DNA of 64,000 nucleotides from an uncultured Burkholderiales bacterium (GTDB lineage: Bacteria; Pseudomonadota; Gammaproteobacteria; Burkholderiales; Burkholderiaceae), in the NCBI GenBank assembly GCA_946480465.1, contig CAMLJY010000008.1:85539-149538 (forward strand). The letters are read 5' to 3'. A model generated the notes under the pieces. That model was not told the origin of the DNA, did no database searches, and saw nothing but the letters and a program-made list of their open reading frames with translations. Shown here in pieces: positions 28,901 through 41,261 of the stretch. The position numbers and the translations under genes are program-made. Position 1 is the stretch's first letter. Each line of letters begins with the position of its first letter.

Positions 28901-30931
28901 TGCACGCAGCGTGGCGCGCACCTCGTCGGCCAGGCCCGCGGGTGCCGCGCCGGCCGGCGCCGCGGAAGCCGGGCCGGGCGCGGGCGCGGCGGCCGCGGCG
29001 TCGCCCGCGAAGCCGTCGTTGAAGTGGCGCTGGATGCGCGCCAGCACCTCGGGGTTGCCGACGAAGCAGGCCTCGTGCATCGCGGCCTCCTGCGCCAGCA
29101 CCTGCGGCAGGCGGGCGCGCAGGCGCGCCGCGCCGCTGCGCTTCATCGCCGCGCGCTGTTCACGCGGCAGCGCCGCGAGGCGGCCGGCCAGGCGCAGGGC
29201 CGCCGGCAGCACCTCGGCCGCCGGCAACACCGGCAGCGCGGCGCCACGGCGGCGCAAATCGGCCCCGGTGTAGTCCTGCGCGGTGCACAGGATCTCGCGG
29301 GCCAGGTCCGGCCCCAGCTGCTCGGCAAAGGCCAGCGTCGAGCCGGCGCCGGGGGTGAAGCCGTACTTCATGTACGGGCTGGTGTAGGTGTGCTTCTCGC
29401 TGAAGAGCACCAGGTCGCAGAACATCCCCAGCGACCAGCCGGCGCCGATGCCGTGGCCCTGCATCGCCGCGATCACCGGCACGTGGGCCTCGGCGGGCAG
29501 GCTGTAGAGGCCGATGTCGGTGAAGCGGGCGCGGCCTTCCTGGATCGCCAGCAGGCTGTCCTTGGTGCCGCCGCAGGAGAAGTAGTGGTCGTAGCCGGTC
29601 AGCACCACGGCCTTGCACTGGGGACGGCGCGCGATCTCGGCAAAGGCCCGGGTGACGCCCTCGATCAGTTCGGGGGTGAAGGTGTTCCTGCCGCGGCGAT
29701 CGCGCAGCGTGACGACGGCCACGCCGTCCGGGTACTCGTCGAGGCCGACCGCCTCGCTGCCCAGCTCCACCGGACGCGCATCAGCCGCCGCGGCGGGCGC
29801 GCCCTCGCCCGCCAGCACGGCATCGAGGTGCTCTCGCCAGGGCGTGGCGGGCCGCGGCGCCGGGGCGGCCGCCGGCGCATCGGCGGGCGGCTGCGCCGAC
29901 AGCAGCGCCGCCTGCCGCGCGACGTCCTGCGCCAGGTGCCGCTTCAGCAGCGACAGCGCCGGGCGTGGCGCCTGGGCCAGCTGGCGCGCCAGCTGCAGCG
30001 CATGGCCGTCCACGTCATCCGCCGGCAGCACGGGCATGCCCAGCCCGGCACCACGCAGGCGGGCGCCATCGACCGGCGCCACGCCGGCCAGCAGACCGGC
30101 CGCATCGGCATGCGGCCAGCGCGCGGCGAGCAGCCCCGCCAGGCCGCTCATCGTGTCCGTTATCGTTCCGTAGCGGCCGGTGTCGGCGCAGACGACGAAG
30201 TCGCAACACGCGGCCAACAGGCAGGCCAGCCCCTCGGCCCGCGGTGCGGCGGCCACCACGGGCAACGCGCATTCGGCCACCAGGCTGCAGGCGGCCCCGT
30301 CGATGAAGGCGGCCAGCTCGGCGGGCGACGCGCCGGCCGGCAGCAGGCCGTGCGCTGCCGCGTCCGCGCCGCGCAGCAGCACCACGCGCGCCTGCGGCAG
30401 GCCGGCGATGTACCGCAGCCCGTCGCGCAGGCCCTGCGTCAGCCCGGGCGTCCAGCGGCGGCCGCCGCACACCCGCAGTTCGAGCACGCCGTCGCCGTGG
30501 TCGGCCACCTGCAGTTCGAGGGCCTCGGGCGCCGCACCGGTCCCATGGGCAGCATCGGCCCCCTTGGTCCGATCGGCCGCACCGGCCCCCTTGGTCCGAT
30601 CGGCCCCATCGGCCCCATCGAGCACATCAGCCCCCGTGGCCGCATGGCTTCCATGGGCCCCGCTGCCCGCCTCCACCGCATCCAGCGCCCGCAGCGTGAA
30701 CTGCGGGCGCGGCCGTGCCGCGGCGGGCGGCACCGCCGGCAAAGCCGCCACGTCCGCCAGCCGGATGCCGGAGGGCTTGGGCGGCACGCGGCCGGTGGGC
30801 TCGGCGCCGGCCGGCGCGCGCTGCTGCCGCTGCTGCCGCTGCTGCAGCAGGCTGCGAACCTGCTCGCGCGAGAGGCGGCCGGCCTGGTAGTCGGCAATGA
30901 GGGCCTCGAGGCCGTCGGGGCTGGTACTCAC
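10991..30931 (-). CDS. Trans-AT PKS protein B (ECH-ECH-ACP, then five KS)
   Basis: 6646 residues from a GTG at 30931 with AGGGAG five bases upstream. An in-frame ATG at 30994 would overlap the previous gene and lacks such a site. Order: N-terminal docking-type helices; degenerate ECH (about 134-337); ECH2-type domain (400-634); ACP1 (Ser near 702, followed by Trp at +6); KS1-DH-KR-ACP2; KS2-KR-ACP3; KS3-DH-ACP4; KS4-KR-ACP5; KS5 (5961-6389); Pro/Ala-rich tail. KS1, KS2 and KS4 have complete Cys-His-His sets. KS3 keeps Cys (about 3900) but has Asn near 4037 in place of the HGTGT His and lacks the usual Lys before the second His, so it is probably non-elongating. The DH after KS3 keeps His and Asp but lacks DxxxQ/H. 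KS5 has HGTAN and no ACP of its own. Malonyl loading is in trans. The ECH2-ACP1 pair accepts the beta-branch made by the HCS cassette upstream. Confidence 0.95.
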   Translation of the reverse strand: MSTSPDGLEALIADYQAGRLSREQVRSLLQQRQQRQQRAPAGAEPTGRVPPKPSGIRLADVAALPAVPPAAARPRPQFTLRALDAVEAGSGAHGSHAATGADVLDGADGADRTKGAGAADRTKGADAAHGTGAAPEALELQVADHGDGVLELRVCGGRRWTPGLTQGLRDGLRYIAGLPQARVVLLRGADAAAHGLLPAGASPAELAAFIDGAACSLVAECALPVVAAAPRAEGLACLLAACCDFVVCADTGRYGTITDTMSGLAGLLAARWPHADAAGLLAGVAPVDGARLRGAGLGMPVLPADDVDGHALQLARQLAQAPRPALSLLKRHLAQDVARQAALLSAQPPADAPAAAPAPRPATPWREHLDAVLAGEGAPAAAADARPVELGSEAVGLDEYPDGVAVVTLRDRRGRNTFTPELIEGVTRAFAEIARRPQCKAVVLTGYDHYFSCGGTKDSLLAIQEGRARFTDIGLYSLPAEAHVPVIAAMQGHGIGAGWSLGMFCDLVLFSEKHTYTSPYMKYGFTPGAGSTLAFAEQLGPDLAREILCTAQDYTGADLRRRGAALPVLPAAEVLPAALRLAGRLAALPREQRAAMKRSGAARLRARLPQVLAQEAAMHEACFVGNPEVLARIQRHFNDGFAGDAAAAAPAPGPASAAPAGAAPAGLADEVRATLRALLAEELYLDPSAIDDGQKFIDIGLDSITGVNWVRRINDRYGLAIGATKVYSHPTLDDFARHVLQEGLQAGAFAAGGGSATPDTAPAEPAKAQAEAERPSILHVIRPALTSPPMASMAAVAPVAPGPAEAAAPEVPTAAPAPAAAQPLPAAQPAPADAPRAGGTPRIAVIGMSGQFPQARDLDAYWRNLAEGRDCITEIPPGRWDLQRHFDADPDAPGKTYSKWMGALEGVAEFDPLFFNISPREAEWTDPQQRLFLQAAWHCFEDAGHDPAALAGSRCGVFVGCTSGDYGQDIRREDLNAQNFMGRAISILAAKIAYLLDLQGPCLSIDTACSSSLVALASACDSLVLGTSDLALAGGVNVLAGPDLHIMTSKAGMLSPDGRCHSFDQRANGFVPGEGVGAVLLKRLDDAERDGDNIIGVISGWGVNQDGKTNGITAPNPLSQARLLQDTYRRFGIDPRQIQLIEAHGTGTRLGDPIEIEGLARSFGEFTSDTGYCAIGSVKSNIGHLLAAAGIAGFIKLLLALRHRQLPPTIHFERLNEHIDLARSPFYVADRGRPWTVPADQRRRAAISSFGFSGTNAHVVLEEHAAPRAVREAGGGPVAVLLSARSATRLLARVRQLHDFLARPEQADLALADIAYTLQVGREPMEHRFAVAVSTLGELRHALAAQLAAGPAQAADGAFRGQARRNDEAVAAALAEPDRLPALRQQAAAGRFTELLPLWVRGLAFDWRSVHAGVDPARRPRRISLPAYPFEQKSFWLPVADRDDAQKARGPAEHGQPLPQPNLHPLLHRNTSTLTSGHRYSSRFSGEEFFFAQHLIKGRKVLPGVGHLEMVRAAVKEACGVQAEARSLLIRNVVWMRPIACPDDGEPAVVHISLAVEAEDEIAFRIFSTAGPGDRDEVVHSQGLVLLRAPSAIPTLDLAALRAECGHAVLDADQHFEAMKERGADLGRGFRGIDRYHLGMDGAGVPQVLTHITIPDGLSDAPERFVLHPTPMDAAVHTAPPLMANWQEAGRTPLALPFALDELEVLGSCQEEMWALARPAQGAPGRGPARGPTYKYDIDLCDDAGMVCVRFKGFAFRVVEKDLAVAGAARPAAPAEPVEATGAAAAPAPAATDVLLLRADWREGGAGTPAAEAFEQHVVVLCGAGSVPAFEARLPSARIVALALQPASGPAAFETLAAEALALVQRLLEERAGARGRALLQFVVPQGPASALTGLIKTVHAEHPKWRGQVIEVDPGAPAGELARQVDEGARAAADLHLRYRDGRREVMCWTEAALADGAPALPWKQRGVYLVTGGAGALAALFVREILSQLDTVTVVLTGRSPLDERLADRLRAFQSAARRPAGVHLDYRAIDVARAGDVQALVQDILRVHGRLTGVLHCAGVLRDNYLRRKTAAELAQVLPPKVSGLANLADATRGLDLDFLALFSSIASGIGNAGQADYAMANAWLDACAHAAADAHRSPLISINWPLWQDGGMAIDPATAERMRAQAGLVPMRTSTALRAFHAALALQRPQLMVLEGDAGALRRWLEDTGTVRAPAAPVPPALPIVEMPPMPQTAPPRDAEPDDPSARFDAVLAELTPVVAHILKIGADEIDLDKELSAYGFDSITLTELTNTLNKQYRIQSSRAINPTVFFEHPTLRSFAGLLAQDYAEIGAAAAVKPQPPAQTLMPAQMPTPTLMPTQPGPHTQAQPQPQVLLQTPPQTPPQASVAAVVSAPAAPARPPVQPQPAAVPAQRPAAAPAGQAEPIAVVGMSARLPMARDVHEYWANLVNGRDCISEIPAERWDWRAILGSPAEPGNKTDVRWGGFIDSVAEFDPLFFGISPREALYMDPMQRLLMQAIWHAVEDAGHSARSLAGTRTGIFVGTSVSEYGALLAQSGVPCDAFLPTGRSSSLGPNRMSYLLDVSGPSEAVDTACSSSLVAIHRAVNAIHAGQCDMALVGGVNTLIGPDGHVSFRKAGMLSVDGRCKTFSAQADGYARGEGVGILFLKKLADAERDGNPIYGLVRGSGENHGGRANSLTAPNPKAQAELLRTVYTDAGLDPRSIGYIEAHGTGTELGDPVEVNGLKIAFKDLYRASGDERVAEAHCGIGSAKSNMGHLELAAGVGGAIKVLLQLQHRTLARSLHCEQLNPYIQLQGTPFYVVDQTRPWPAIADAAGQALPRRAGVSSFGFGGANAHVVFEEYVAPAVPAADEAPVAEQVVVLSAKNQQRLKDAASQLLAALREGRRLSAGGSEPRFNDQDLPRIAFTLQLGRDAWDERLAIRAGSLAVLAERLERFLAGESSPDVLWGRVARKDETLALFDPRELQETVGRWIGRGQLGKVMALWVKGADVDWRLLHAGRPQPRRISLPGYPFARERHWPDLKPPVAGPAPGAAPAGRLPVLLKKAWVAAAAAPQAVSAAIPDPVLLLADAATLPLARRLQDRFPQGRVLDVGDAAAVQALLAELDSVAEAAPAIAGCIDLLGCGRDRPTAASWATWLPLLQRLVARLQSSARPALLLGVTRGLAAVAAGDAINLAGAERAGLFRMLQAEYPRLRSRHLDLDPAAADDLAAAQVAAEWAHGGDEAEVAFRAGRRHVAELQPQPPLAEPAPLGFAADRVLWITGGTRGIGLLCAEHFVARHGVRKLVLCGRDALPPRAGWPALLAAGGALARKVEAVQRLEAQGAQVETLALPLDDVGAVRAAVQQVSGRLGRIGGLLHAAGSNDWNNPAFVRKPLAEFQKVMAPKVSGLDALLAGLQDEPLQFVVLFSSVSAAVPSLGAGQSDYVAANTCMDCVAQARAAQLPIVSIQWPSWKDTGMGEATTAAYRQTGLLSLTDAEGLRLLDQVIAQRPGPVVLPALVAEAGWQPRRLMARAAPATPARVAAPAAAVASTDITAAPATGDAVAWLASLFAKELMVAPASLDPDTPFPDYGVDSIMLAQILRRVDEALNRAGKTEALDPSVFYEHPTLAAFAGWLGRTQPRALARALAQRPGEAAATDGAPDRPAEPASAQTPADMPAEMPAQVMDEAPAGKTAGMGAAVTSEGSAGMTSEVSVAPALPAAGAAPAHPQQPSSSAVSHPMDRHTAAADIAVVGLSCRFAGAPDLDAFWRLLSEGRSGIRPVPAERWGQATPYHAGLLDDVSHFDPAHFLIPDADAEAMDPQALMLLEEALSVFHHAGYEAREMKGSETGVFIGARSAHRPADGVLDGARNPIVAVGQNYLAANLSQCFDLRGPSLVVDTACSSALVAMQMAVQALRAGDVGAALVGGISLLRSDEVHRLFERRNILGRTGAFHLFDRRAGGVVLGEGVGLVLLKTLAQAQRDGDRVHAVIKGLAVNNDGRTAGPATPNLQAQKAVMQRALRDSGIAPQDVRYIHANGSGSEVTDLLELKAVQAVYRPTDASGDGLGTPCELGSTEPNVGHSLAAKGMAAFIQVVSMLSRRSSVPFLSGQEPMQHFDIGASSFRFSRTAQPWGDGPALAAVNCFADGGTNVHVILATAPAAAGHEPRRRPLALPPLQRRRIGAVPVPTGTLESMSAAATAVAAPAWALTQPSAWPATPPSAAGPYLFTAEHPVLRDHQAYGQQLLPGLAYIDVLYQHFQRLGLEPAQLELRNLSIYQPLTVDAARALLLDLRCTEGTAGSWQVELLGRDQREGGPSEPRRLAVAEMRRAEPAVFSARVDIAALRQQARRTLDLEDLYAECRRQSLSHAGLIKAEGRVHEADDATCIEIALGAVALPGAGAYLFHPTLIDGSSVGAQRLFAAFFEGESRLILPLFYESFRASAPLRERCITRIPAASVRRRNELLYMNLEFYDAHSGQQVAELQNYACKLVRDASAINGRAAAAPAPSASATAAPVSAAAEPAAVAADGGLSPAEAFLAGLIAQRIGTPAEQIDTSLGYYELGLDSARLLELVGALEAQVGASLSPTLLFEYTNIAELGAYLMQTYPARWQAAAAPAAKAQAQPTAPMPTPTPTPTPTPTPTPTGPAPAPATPVPTPELSGQPRAAARADSGDIAIIGMSGRYPGAATLDEFWRNLQDGKDCVTEVPASRWPADRLRDVRSPSGKAMSRWGGFIADPESFDAQFFRISPYEAKLLDPQQRQFLEVCWEAIEDAGYTPKTLATPRGRNQRRDVGVYVGVMHNDYAILTAEAMAGGKPMPVSLNYAQIANRVSYFCNFHGPSMAIDTVCSSSLIAVHLALESIRSGECEVALAGGVNLSIHPVKYLTYGLMDMHASDGRCRSFGDGGDGYVSGEGIGAVLLKPLAAAQRDGDHIYAVIKGSTTNHVGAVSGLTVPSPVAQADMIEQCLDKTGIDARSISYVEAHGTGTSLGDPIEIQGLVRAFGQHTQDRQYCAIGSVKSNIGHAESAAGISGLTKVALQLHHRALVPSLHSRQLNPHLDFASSPFYVQQSNAPWPQPVLRKDGQDVRYPRRAALSSFGASGSNAHVILEERPAAAPLPDDAPRRALVVPLSAKKPDRLAAYARRLLDHLLDHLRDPARAGTPLPPLADIAGTLQRGREPMNERLALVASDAQELAAALQSFLDAGQAGQATSGPAWWRGSLAPGKKATLSAEADAALRRWTAEAAAAPLAEAWAAGATIDWDALHQAAFPGRPQRRVRLPTYPFAKDRHWLDQPPVPPMTPSPGPSAAPQREGAASAGSTAAAQPAAQAAAQAAAPAAAQAAVAVAAAATAESPPATVPAAPNPREPIYFCPRWKALPLDTATAPSDGRTVHTTVFLIGGDEALAARLVRERLADHAAAWPVSGDVAADLLEHARRLLRHCQEPDRIRRGAPERLLVVAPHRGSDHPHRGLMGALRTIARELPFIDTRLLLDAALAARDDAALLRHLAAERQAQDGHTEVAYPPEGPRQVLAQVLLDTIPGAGQDAGADARNERPLAGLVRERGVYLITGGLGGLGLMFARHLGRGTGARIVLTGRSLLDARRRALLAALVADGVDAEYLPCDTGSMKDVHRLVEHVAAEHGALHGVIHSAGVLADNFIPRKTEAEMAEVMAAKVQAIVNLDEATRGQALDFFVAFSSVAALGNPGQFDYAAANAFLGSFAGWRADQVAQGTRRGRSLAIDWPLWQDGGMQVQPAYEQFMRDNFGIVPLSEAAGVRALAVALASGEHQFGVFEGDRRKVAALLAAPVRAAATRAAAARAGAPARAARTAQAVEGVVRAALAEALGMAPEAVDLDVEFADYGMDSIGATKIANAINQRLGLEFTGAVFLELNTAAKLIEHLGSLAADEPAAAEDRPAPPEEAGSRSPAGAAGMADAPAVSAPVGDRAAAMPVAQPAAPTPPRIAIIGFDAQLPGAPDAPSYWQQLLGKTVSTGAVAPAQWQERGVARGSDAGYPAMRHAALLEGIDRFDAGFWGIADGEARAMDPQERLLMRSIWRCVEQAGLSMQRLTRGKVGLFVALDAVDYATLPRQQGLPPGAAIDPPILTSTGMIANRISYHCDFKGPSEAIDTACASTFVALRRAAQAIASGECETALVGGAKILLDPAGFADRDAGEILTRTPRMFPFDAQAEGYVRGEGVGCVLLKRLDQAERDGDTVHAVIVGIGVTHNGRGGLSQVAPSVEGQRQAIREAYRNAGFGPEAVNYIEAHGTANSFSDASELAAFKQHFKEAMSAEQYRSHRCAVSTVKANIGHLEGASGMASLVKALLSLRARTIAPIATWSRLHPSILLAGSPFHFPTEVQAWDALPSAEGAVLPRRMGLHSIGIGGVNAHVLLEEHLPTARRPQPPAGGHQLVLLSARSREALDASFRRWHTMLTSADGEGACLADLAHAARVGRDAMPHRAAFVVDSTAALARLLAPGAHALAARPVDTPVAFAAVAEVAGKPRAPAAAVSDAADLQSPMALVALARTWLDGTPIDAAFGADPSARRRAAIPGYPFQEQRLWWHATAPAGAVSIRPAPAGAVSIRPAPAGAVPNPPAPAGALAHLPAAAAATAQPPAAARAPDPFDALFYETFAAPADRRVEPLVGAP
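11131..11240. repeat. 30-bp tandem repeat at the PKS B C-terminus
   Basis: About 3.7 copies of a 30-bp unit, the last three nearly identical. They encode a 10-residue repeat (PAGAVSIRPA type) between KS5 and the end of PKS protein B. Near-identity at DNA level points to recent expansion. The segment probably acts as a flexible tether next to the separately encoded ACP-flavoenzyme. Confidence 0.85.
17004..17057. repeat. Hexanucleotide repeat encoding a Pro-Thr linker
   Basis: Nine 6-bp units (gttggc x4, gtcggc x4, atcggc) encode a Pro-Thr run in the linker between ACP4 and KS4 of PKS protein B. It is a typical rigid interdomain spacer and prone to length change. Confidence 0.85.
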
Positions 30932-30975
30932 CTTCACTCCCTGGAGATGTCGCCTGGTGTCGCGGTGGCCGCGGT

Positions 30976-37917
<6,942 letters not shown>

Positions 37918-37998
37918 GGACACTCCTGGCCGCCGCGCCGGGCGGCGTGGCGGTGGTGTGGATGTGGAAAGCGCCGCGGGGGCCGGGCGCGAAGAGAC

Positions 37999-39123
37999 TC
38001 AGGCCGGCACCAGTTCCTCGAGGTCGAAGTAGCCGTTGTAGCCGTCCAGGTACACCGCGGCGCGGTGCTGGAACAGCACCACCGCGGGCGTGCGCGTGGC
38101 CAGGGATTCGGCCGGCATCAGCGCCGAGCGCACGCGCGTGCCCACCGGGTGCCGTCGGTTCCATTGCTCGACGCGCTCGTGCGCGCTGAGGCGCGCTGCA
38201 GGCGTCGCGGGCGCCGATGCCGCGGCGGCGACCGCCACCGCGCGGCTGACACTGCCGGCGGCGGCCGCATGGCCGGCGCGGATGGCGGGCAGCATCTTGC
38301 CCAGCACGTCGCCGTGGCCGCACTCGATGAACGTCATCTCGGTGCCGGCCTGGGCCGCCGCATCGAGCAGGAAGCCGATGCTTTCGGCCCAGCGCACCGA
38401 GCCGGTGATCTGCCGCGCCAGATTGGCGGCCACCTCGCCGGGGGCGTAGGGCACGGCGGCGACGTTGGAGATCACCGGAATCACCGGGTCGCGGAACGCG
38501 AAGCGCTGCATGAAGTCTTCGAACTGCGCCCGCGCCGGCGCCATGAAGCGGGAGTGGAAGGCGCCGCTGGTGTTGAGCGGGATGTACTGGCTGGGGGCCC
38601 GAAAGTGCTTCTGCGCCTCGGCGATCTGGTGCCTGGCGCCGGAGATGACGATCTGCTTCGGCGTGTTGAAGTTGGCGATGTCGATCTGGTCCAGCCCGTG
38701 CTCGTCCAGCACCGCGCGGATGGCATCGGCCGGGGTGTTCAACACCGCGGCCATGCCACCCTCGGCCGCCTGGCCCATCAGCTCGGCGCGGCGCTGCACC
38801 AGCTGCAGCCCGGTCTCGAAGTCGAAGCAACCGGCCGCCAGCAGCGCATTGAACTCGCCCAGGCTGTGTCCGGCGACGAAGTCGGGCCGCCCGTGCTGTT
38901 CGGTGCGGTCGAGCGCCGACAGCGCGTTGACGACGAAGATCGCCGGCTGCGTGAACTGCGTGCGGTGCAGCTCGCGGCGCGGGTCGTCCAGGCACAGCTC
39001 GGCAATCGAATAACCCAGGATGCGATCGGCCATGTCCACCAGGTCGCGGTGGCGGTCGAACAACGGGCGGCCGCCCATGCCCTTGGCCTGGGATCCCTGG
39101 CCGGGGAACAGAAATGTCTTCAT
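37999..39123 (-). CDS. Trans-acting malonyl-CoA:ACP acyltransferase with C-terminal extension
   Basis: 374 residues. Loads malonyl units onto the ACPs of the AT-less PKS modules. The N-terminal 285 residues are a complete FabD-type domain: FPGQGSQ at the start, nucleophile motif GHSLG near 92, GAFHS with the catalytic His near 200, and GHGDVL near the end. AFHS agrees with malonyl rather than methylmalonyl preference in this family. Residues after about 310 form an extra segment of roughly 65 residues, ending in DGYNGYF and an acidic tail, whose function I do not know. The start codon overlaps the stop of the upstream ECH gene (ATGA at 39120-39123), which implies translational coupling. Confidence 0.95.
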   Translation of the reverse strand: MKTFLFPGQGSQAKGMGGRPLFDRHRDLVDMADRILGYSIAELCLDDPRRELHRTQFTQPAIFVVNALSALDRTEQHGRPDFVAGHSLGEFNALLAAGCFDFETGLQLVQRRAELMGQAAEGGMAAVLNTPADAIRAVLDEHGLDQIDIANFNTPKQIVISGARHQIAEAQKHFRAPSQYIPLNTSGAFHSRFMAPARAQFEDFMQRFAFRDPVIPVISNVAAVPYAPGEVAANLARQITGSVRWAESIGFLLDAAAQAGTEMTFIECGHGDVLGKMLPAIRAGHAAAAGSVSRAVAVAAAASAPATPAARLSAHERVEQWNRRHPVGTRVRSALMPAESLATRTPAVVLFQHRAAVYLDGYNGYFDLEELVPA

Positions 39124-39989
39124 GTCTTCTCCAGGTCGGCGTGGCGCCGCAGTGGCGCCGCGCTGCGTCCGTCCGACCGGCCGCGCGTGCGTTCACGCTC
39201 GCGTTCGGCCTGCCACGGCAGCTGGCCGGTCGCCAGGAAGTGGTCGATGCGGGCGAGGTTGGCTTCGTCCGAGAACACCTCGGCATTGCAGTCCAGGGCG
39301 GTCGGCCGCGCCGCCTCCAGGCGGCCGTCCAGCGAAGCCAGGTAGCGCTTCTGCCGCACGATGCCGGCCTTGGGCAGCAGGCGCAGGCGCAGCAGATGCA
39401 GGCGCAGCAGGTTGTCGCTGTCTTCGGCGCAGGCATCGGCCAGGCCCCAGGCCAGCGCCTGGCGCGCGGACACCGGCTGGGTCAGCAGCGTCATCGCCTG
39501 CGCGCGGGTGGGGCCGACCCGCTCGACGAGAAAAGGCATCACGCAGGCCGGCAGCAGCCCGAACAGCAGTTCGGACAGGCTGAACGTGGCCTGCTCGTCA
39601 CACAGCACGAGGTCGCACGCCGCCGCAAAGCCGACGCCGCCGGCGTTGGCCTTGCCCCGCACGTGGGCCACGGTGATGAACGGTCCGCGCTTGAGCTGCA
39701 GCCACAGCGCATACAGCGCCTCGGCGCTCTGCCGTGGCGATTCGCCGGCCAGGCGCGCCGCGCGCACGCCGGCGAAATCGGCACCGAAGCAGAACACCTC
39801 CGGCAGCCCTTCGACCACCACCACCTTGGCCGCGCTTTCGCAGGCGCGCAGGACCGCCGCGAACTCGGCCAACAGCCGCGCGTTGATGGTGTTGTTCGCC
39901 TCGGGCCGGTGGATCCGCAATGTGCAGACCTCGCCGTCCTGCCGGACCCGCACGGTGTCGTGCCGTGCGCTGCTGCTCAGGACGTCCAT
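39120..39989 (-). CDS. Enoyl-CoA hydratase-like ECH1 (beta-branching dehydratase)
   Basis: 289 residues of the crotonase superfamily. Its sequence pattern (FGADF with the first oxyanion-hole region, GKANAGGVGFAAACDLVLC with the second) is of the PksH/ECH1 kind, which dehydrates the HMG-like intermediate during beta-branching. The decarboxylating ECH2 partner is a domain inside PKS protein B. The ATG at 39989 overlaps the end of the HCS gene by 13 bases, and the stop overlaps the acyltransferase start. Assignment as ECH1 rests on neighbours and pattern similarity rather than on an experimentally unique residue. Confidence 0.88.
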   Translation of the reverse strand: MDVLSSSARHDTVRVRQDGEVCTLRIHRPEANNTINARLLAEFAAVLRACESAAKVVVVEGLPEVFCFGADFAGVRAARLAGESPRQSAEALYALWLQLKRGPFITVAHVRGKANAGGVGFAAACDLVLCDEQATFSLSELLFGLLPACVMPFLVERVGPTRAQAMTLLTQPVSARQALAWGLADACAEDSDNLLRLHLLRLRLLPKAGIVRQKRYLASLDGRLEAARPTALDCNAEVFSDEANLARIDHFLATGQLPWQAERERERTRGRSDGRSAAPLRRHADLEKT

Positions 39990-41236
39990 TCGTACTCCCG
40001 GTGGAAGTCCTTGATCTGCTTCAGGAACAGCGTCGGCGTGCCATGCGCGCGGCGCGCAGGCGCCGCCAGCGCGGTGTCGGGCCGGGCATTGCGGGTGCCG
40101 AAGCGCACCGTGGCACTGCCGCGCAGCACGTCCTCGTACTCGGCCACCGACATCGCGTGCCGGCGGTCCAGCGCCTCGCGGATGCGCATGCCGCGCAGCT
40201 TCTGCTGGCCTTCACGCGTGACGACGCCGCTGAAGAACTCGGAGCAGCAGCCCGAGCCGTACGAGAAGCAGCCGATGCGGCCCGGCGCGTCGAAGCTGCC
40301 GTTGTCGATGGTGCTGACCAAGGACAGCATGGCCGCCGCGCCCATCGTGTTGCCCACGCGCATGCCGTAGGCCAGGCCGGGCGCCACGCGGCGCTGGAAG
40401 TCGGCCTCGATGGTGTCGCTGGCGGCACGCGCCAGCTTGCGCATCAGGCTGCGGTGCGCACCCTTGATCATGCCGCCGAAGGGGGTGTGGAAGGCCAGGT
40501 ACTGGAAGGAGCGGACGTAGTCGGCCTCCGGCACGCGCTTCCTGTATTCGAGGAAGGACTTCTCGCTGCAATCGAGGTAGGACAGCAGCGACAGGTCGGC
40601 GTCACCCGCCTCGCTGTCGGGCACCGGGCGGCAGGTGTCCATCACCTCGTAGCCGTAGTAGCCGTTGGCGCCGGCGTCGATGCGGAACACGTCCGGCCGG
40701 TCGCTGACCAGCATGGCCACCGCCCCGGCACCGCCGCTGGGCTCGGCGAAGGACCAGTCCTGCTGCTTCGCGTCGCCGCCCTCGTCCAGCAGGAAGCGGC
40801 TGATGTCGGTGGCCACCACCAGCGCCTTCGCGCCGGGCGAGGTCTGCGACAGGATGAAGTTGACCGCCATCTGCAGGCCGGCGGTGCCGGAGTAGCAGGC
40901 GTTCTTCAACTCGAACAGGCGGCAGTTGCGGTTCAGGCCAAGCACCTGGTGCACGTAGGTGCTCATCGACTTGCCGAAATCGAAGGACGACTCGGTGCAG
41001 GTGATGACCATCTCGATGCGGTCGCGCGCGTCGGCGTCCAGCGCGTCGATCAGCGGCTTGGCGGCGTTCACCGCAAAGGTGATCGGGTCCTCGAAGGGCA
41101 GCGCGACCGTCTTCTCGCGCATCAGCAGGTTGTCGAAGCGGGCCAGGTCGAGCTGGCGGTGGCGCGCGAGTTCGCGCACGTCCAGGCAAGCCGTGCCCGC
41201 AAACGCGTTCATGGATTCGATGCCGACGGGGATCAT
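39977..41236 (-). CDS. HMG-CoA synthase-like enzyme (HCS) for polyketide beta-branching
   Basis: 419 residues. Adds an acetate-derived carbon to the beta-keto group of the ACP-bound chain; with ECH1 and ECH2 this normally yields a beta-methyl or related branch. Catalytic residues are visible: Glu in CTESSF (near 81), the nucleophilic Cys in KNACYSGTAG (near 112) and His in AFHTPFG (near 246). I chose the ATG at 41236 because GGAG lies seven bases upstream; an earlier GTG/ATG set reaching 41287 would overlap the previous gene. The usual partners, a decarboxylating KS and a discrete donor ACP, are not encoded in this window. Confidence 0.95.
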   Translation of the reverse strand: MIPVGIESMNAFAGTACLDVRELARHRQLDLARFDNLLMREKTVALPFEDPITFAVNAAKPLIDALDADARDRIEMVITCTESSFDFGKSMSTYVHQVLGLNRNCRLFELKNACYSGTAGLQMAVNFILSQTSPGAKALVVATDISRFLLDEGGDAKQQDWSFAEPSGGAGAVAMLVSDRPDVFRIDAGANGYYGYEVMDTCRPVPDSEAGDADLSLLSYLDCSEKSFLEYRKRVPEADYVRSFQYLAFHTPFGGMIKGAHRSLMRKLARAASDTIEADFQRRVAPGLAYGMRVGNTMGAAAMLSLVSTIDNGSFDAPGRIGCFSYGSGCCSEFFSGVVTREGQQKLRGMRIREALDRRHAMSVAEYEDVLRGSATVRFGTRNARPDTALAAPARRAHGTPTLFLKQIKDFHREYEWTS

Positions 41237-41261
41237 GCGTGCTCCAGCCGATGCGTTGACA

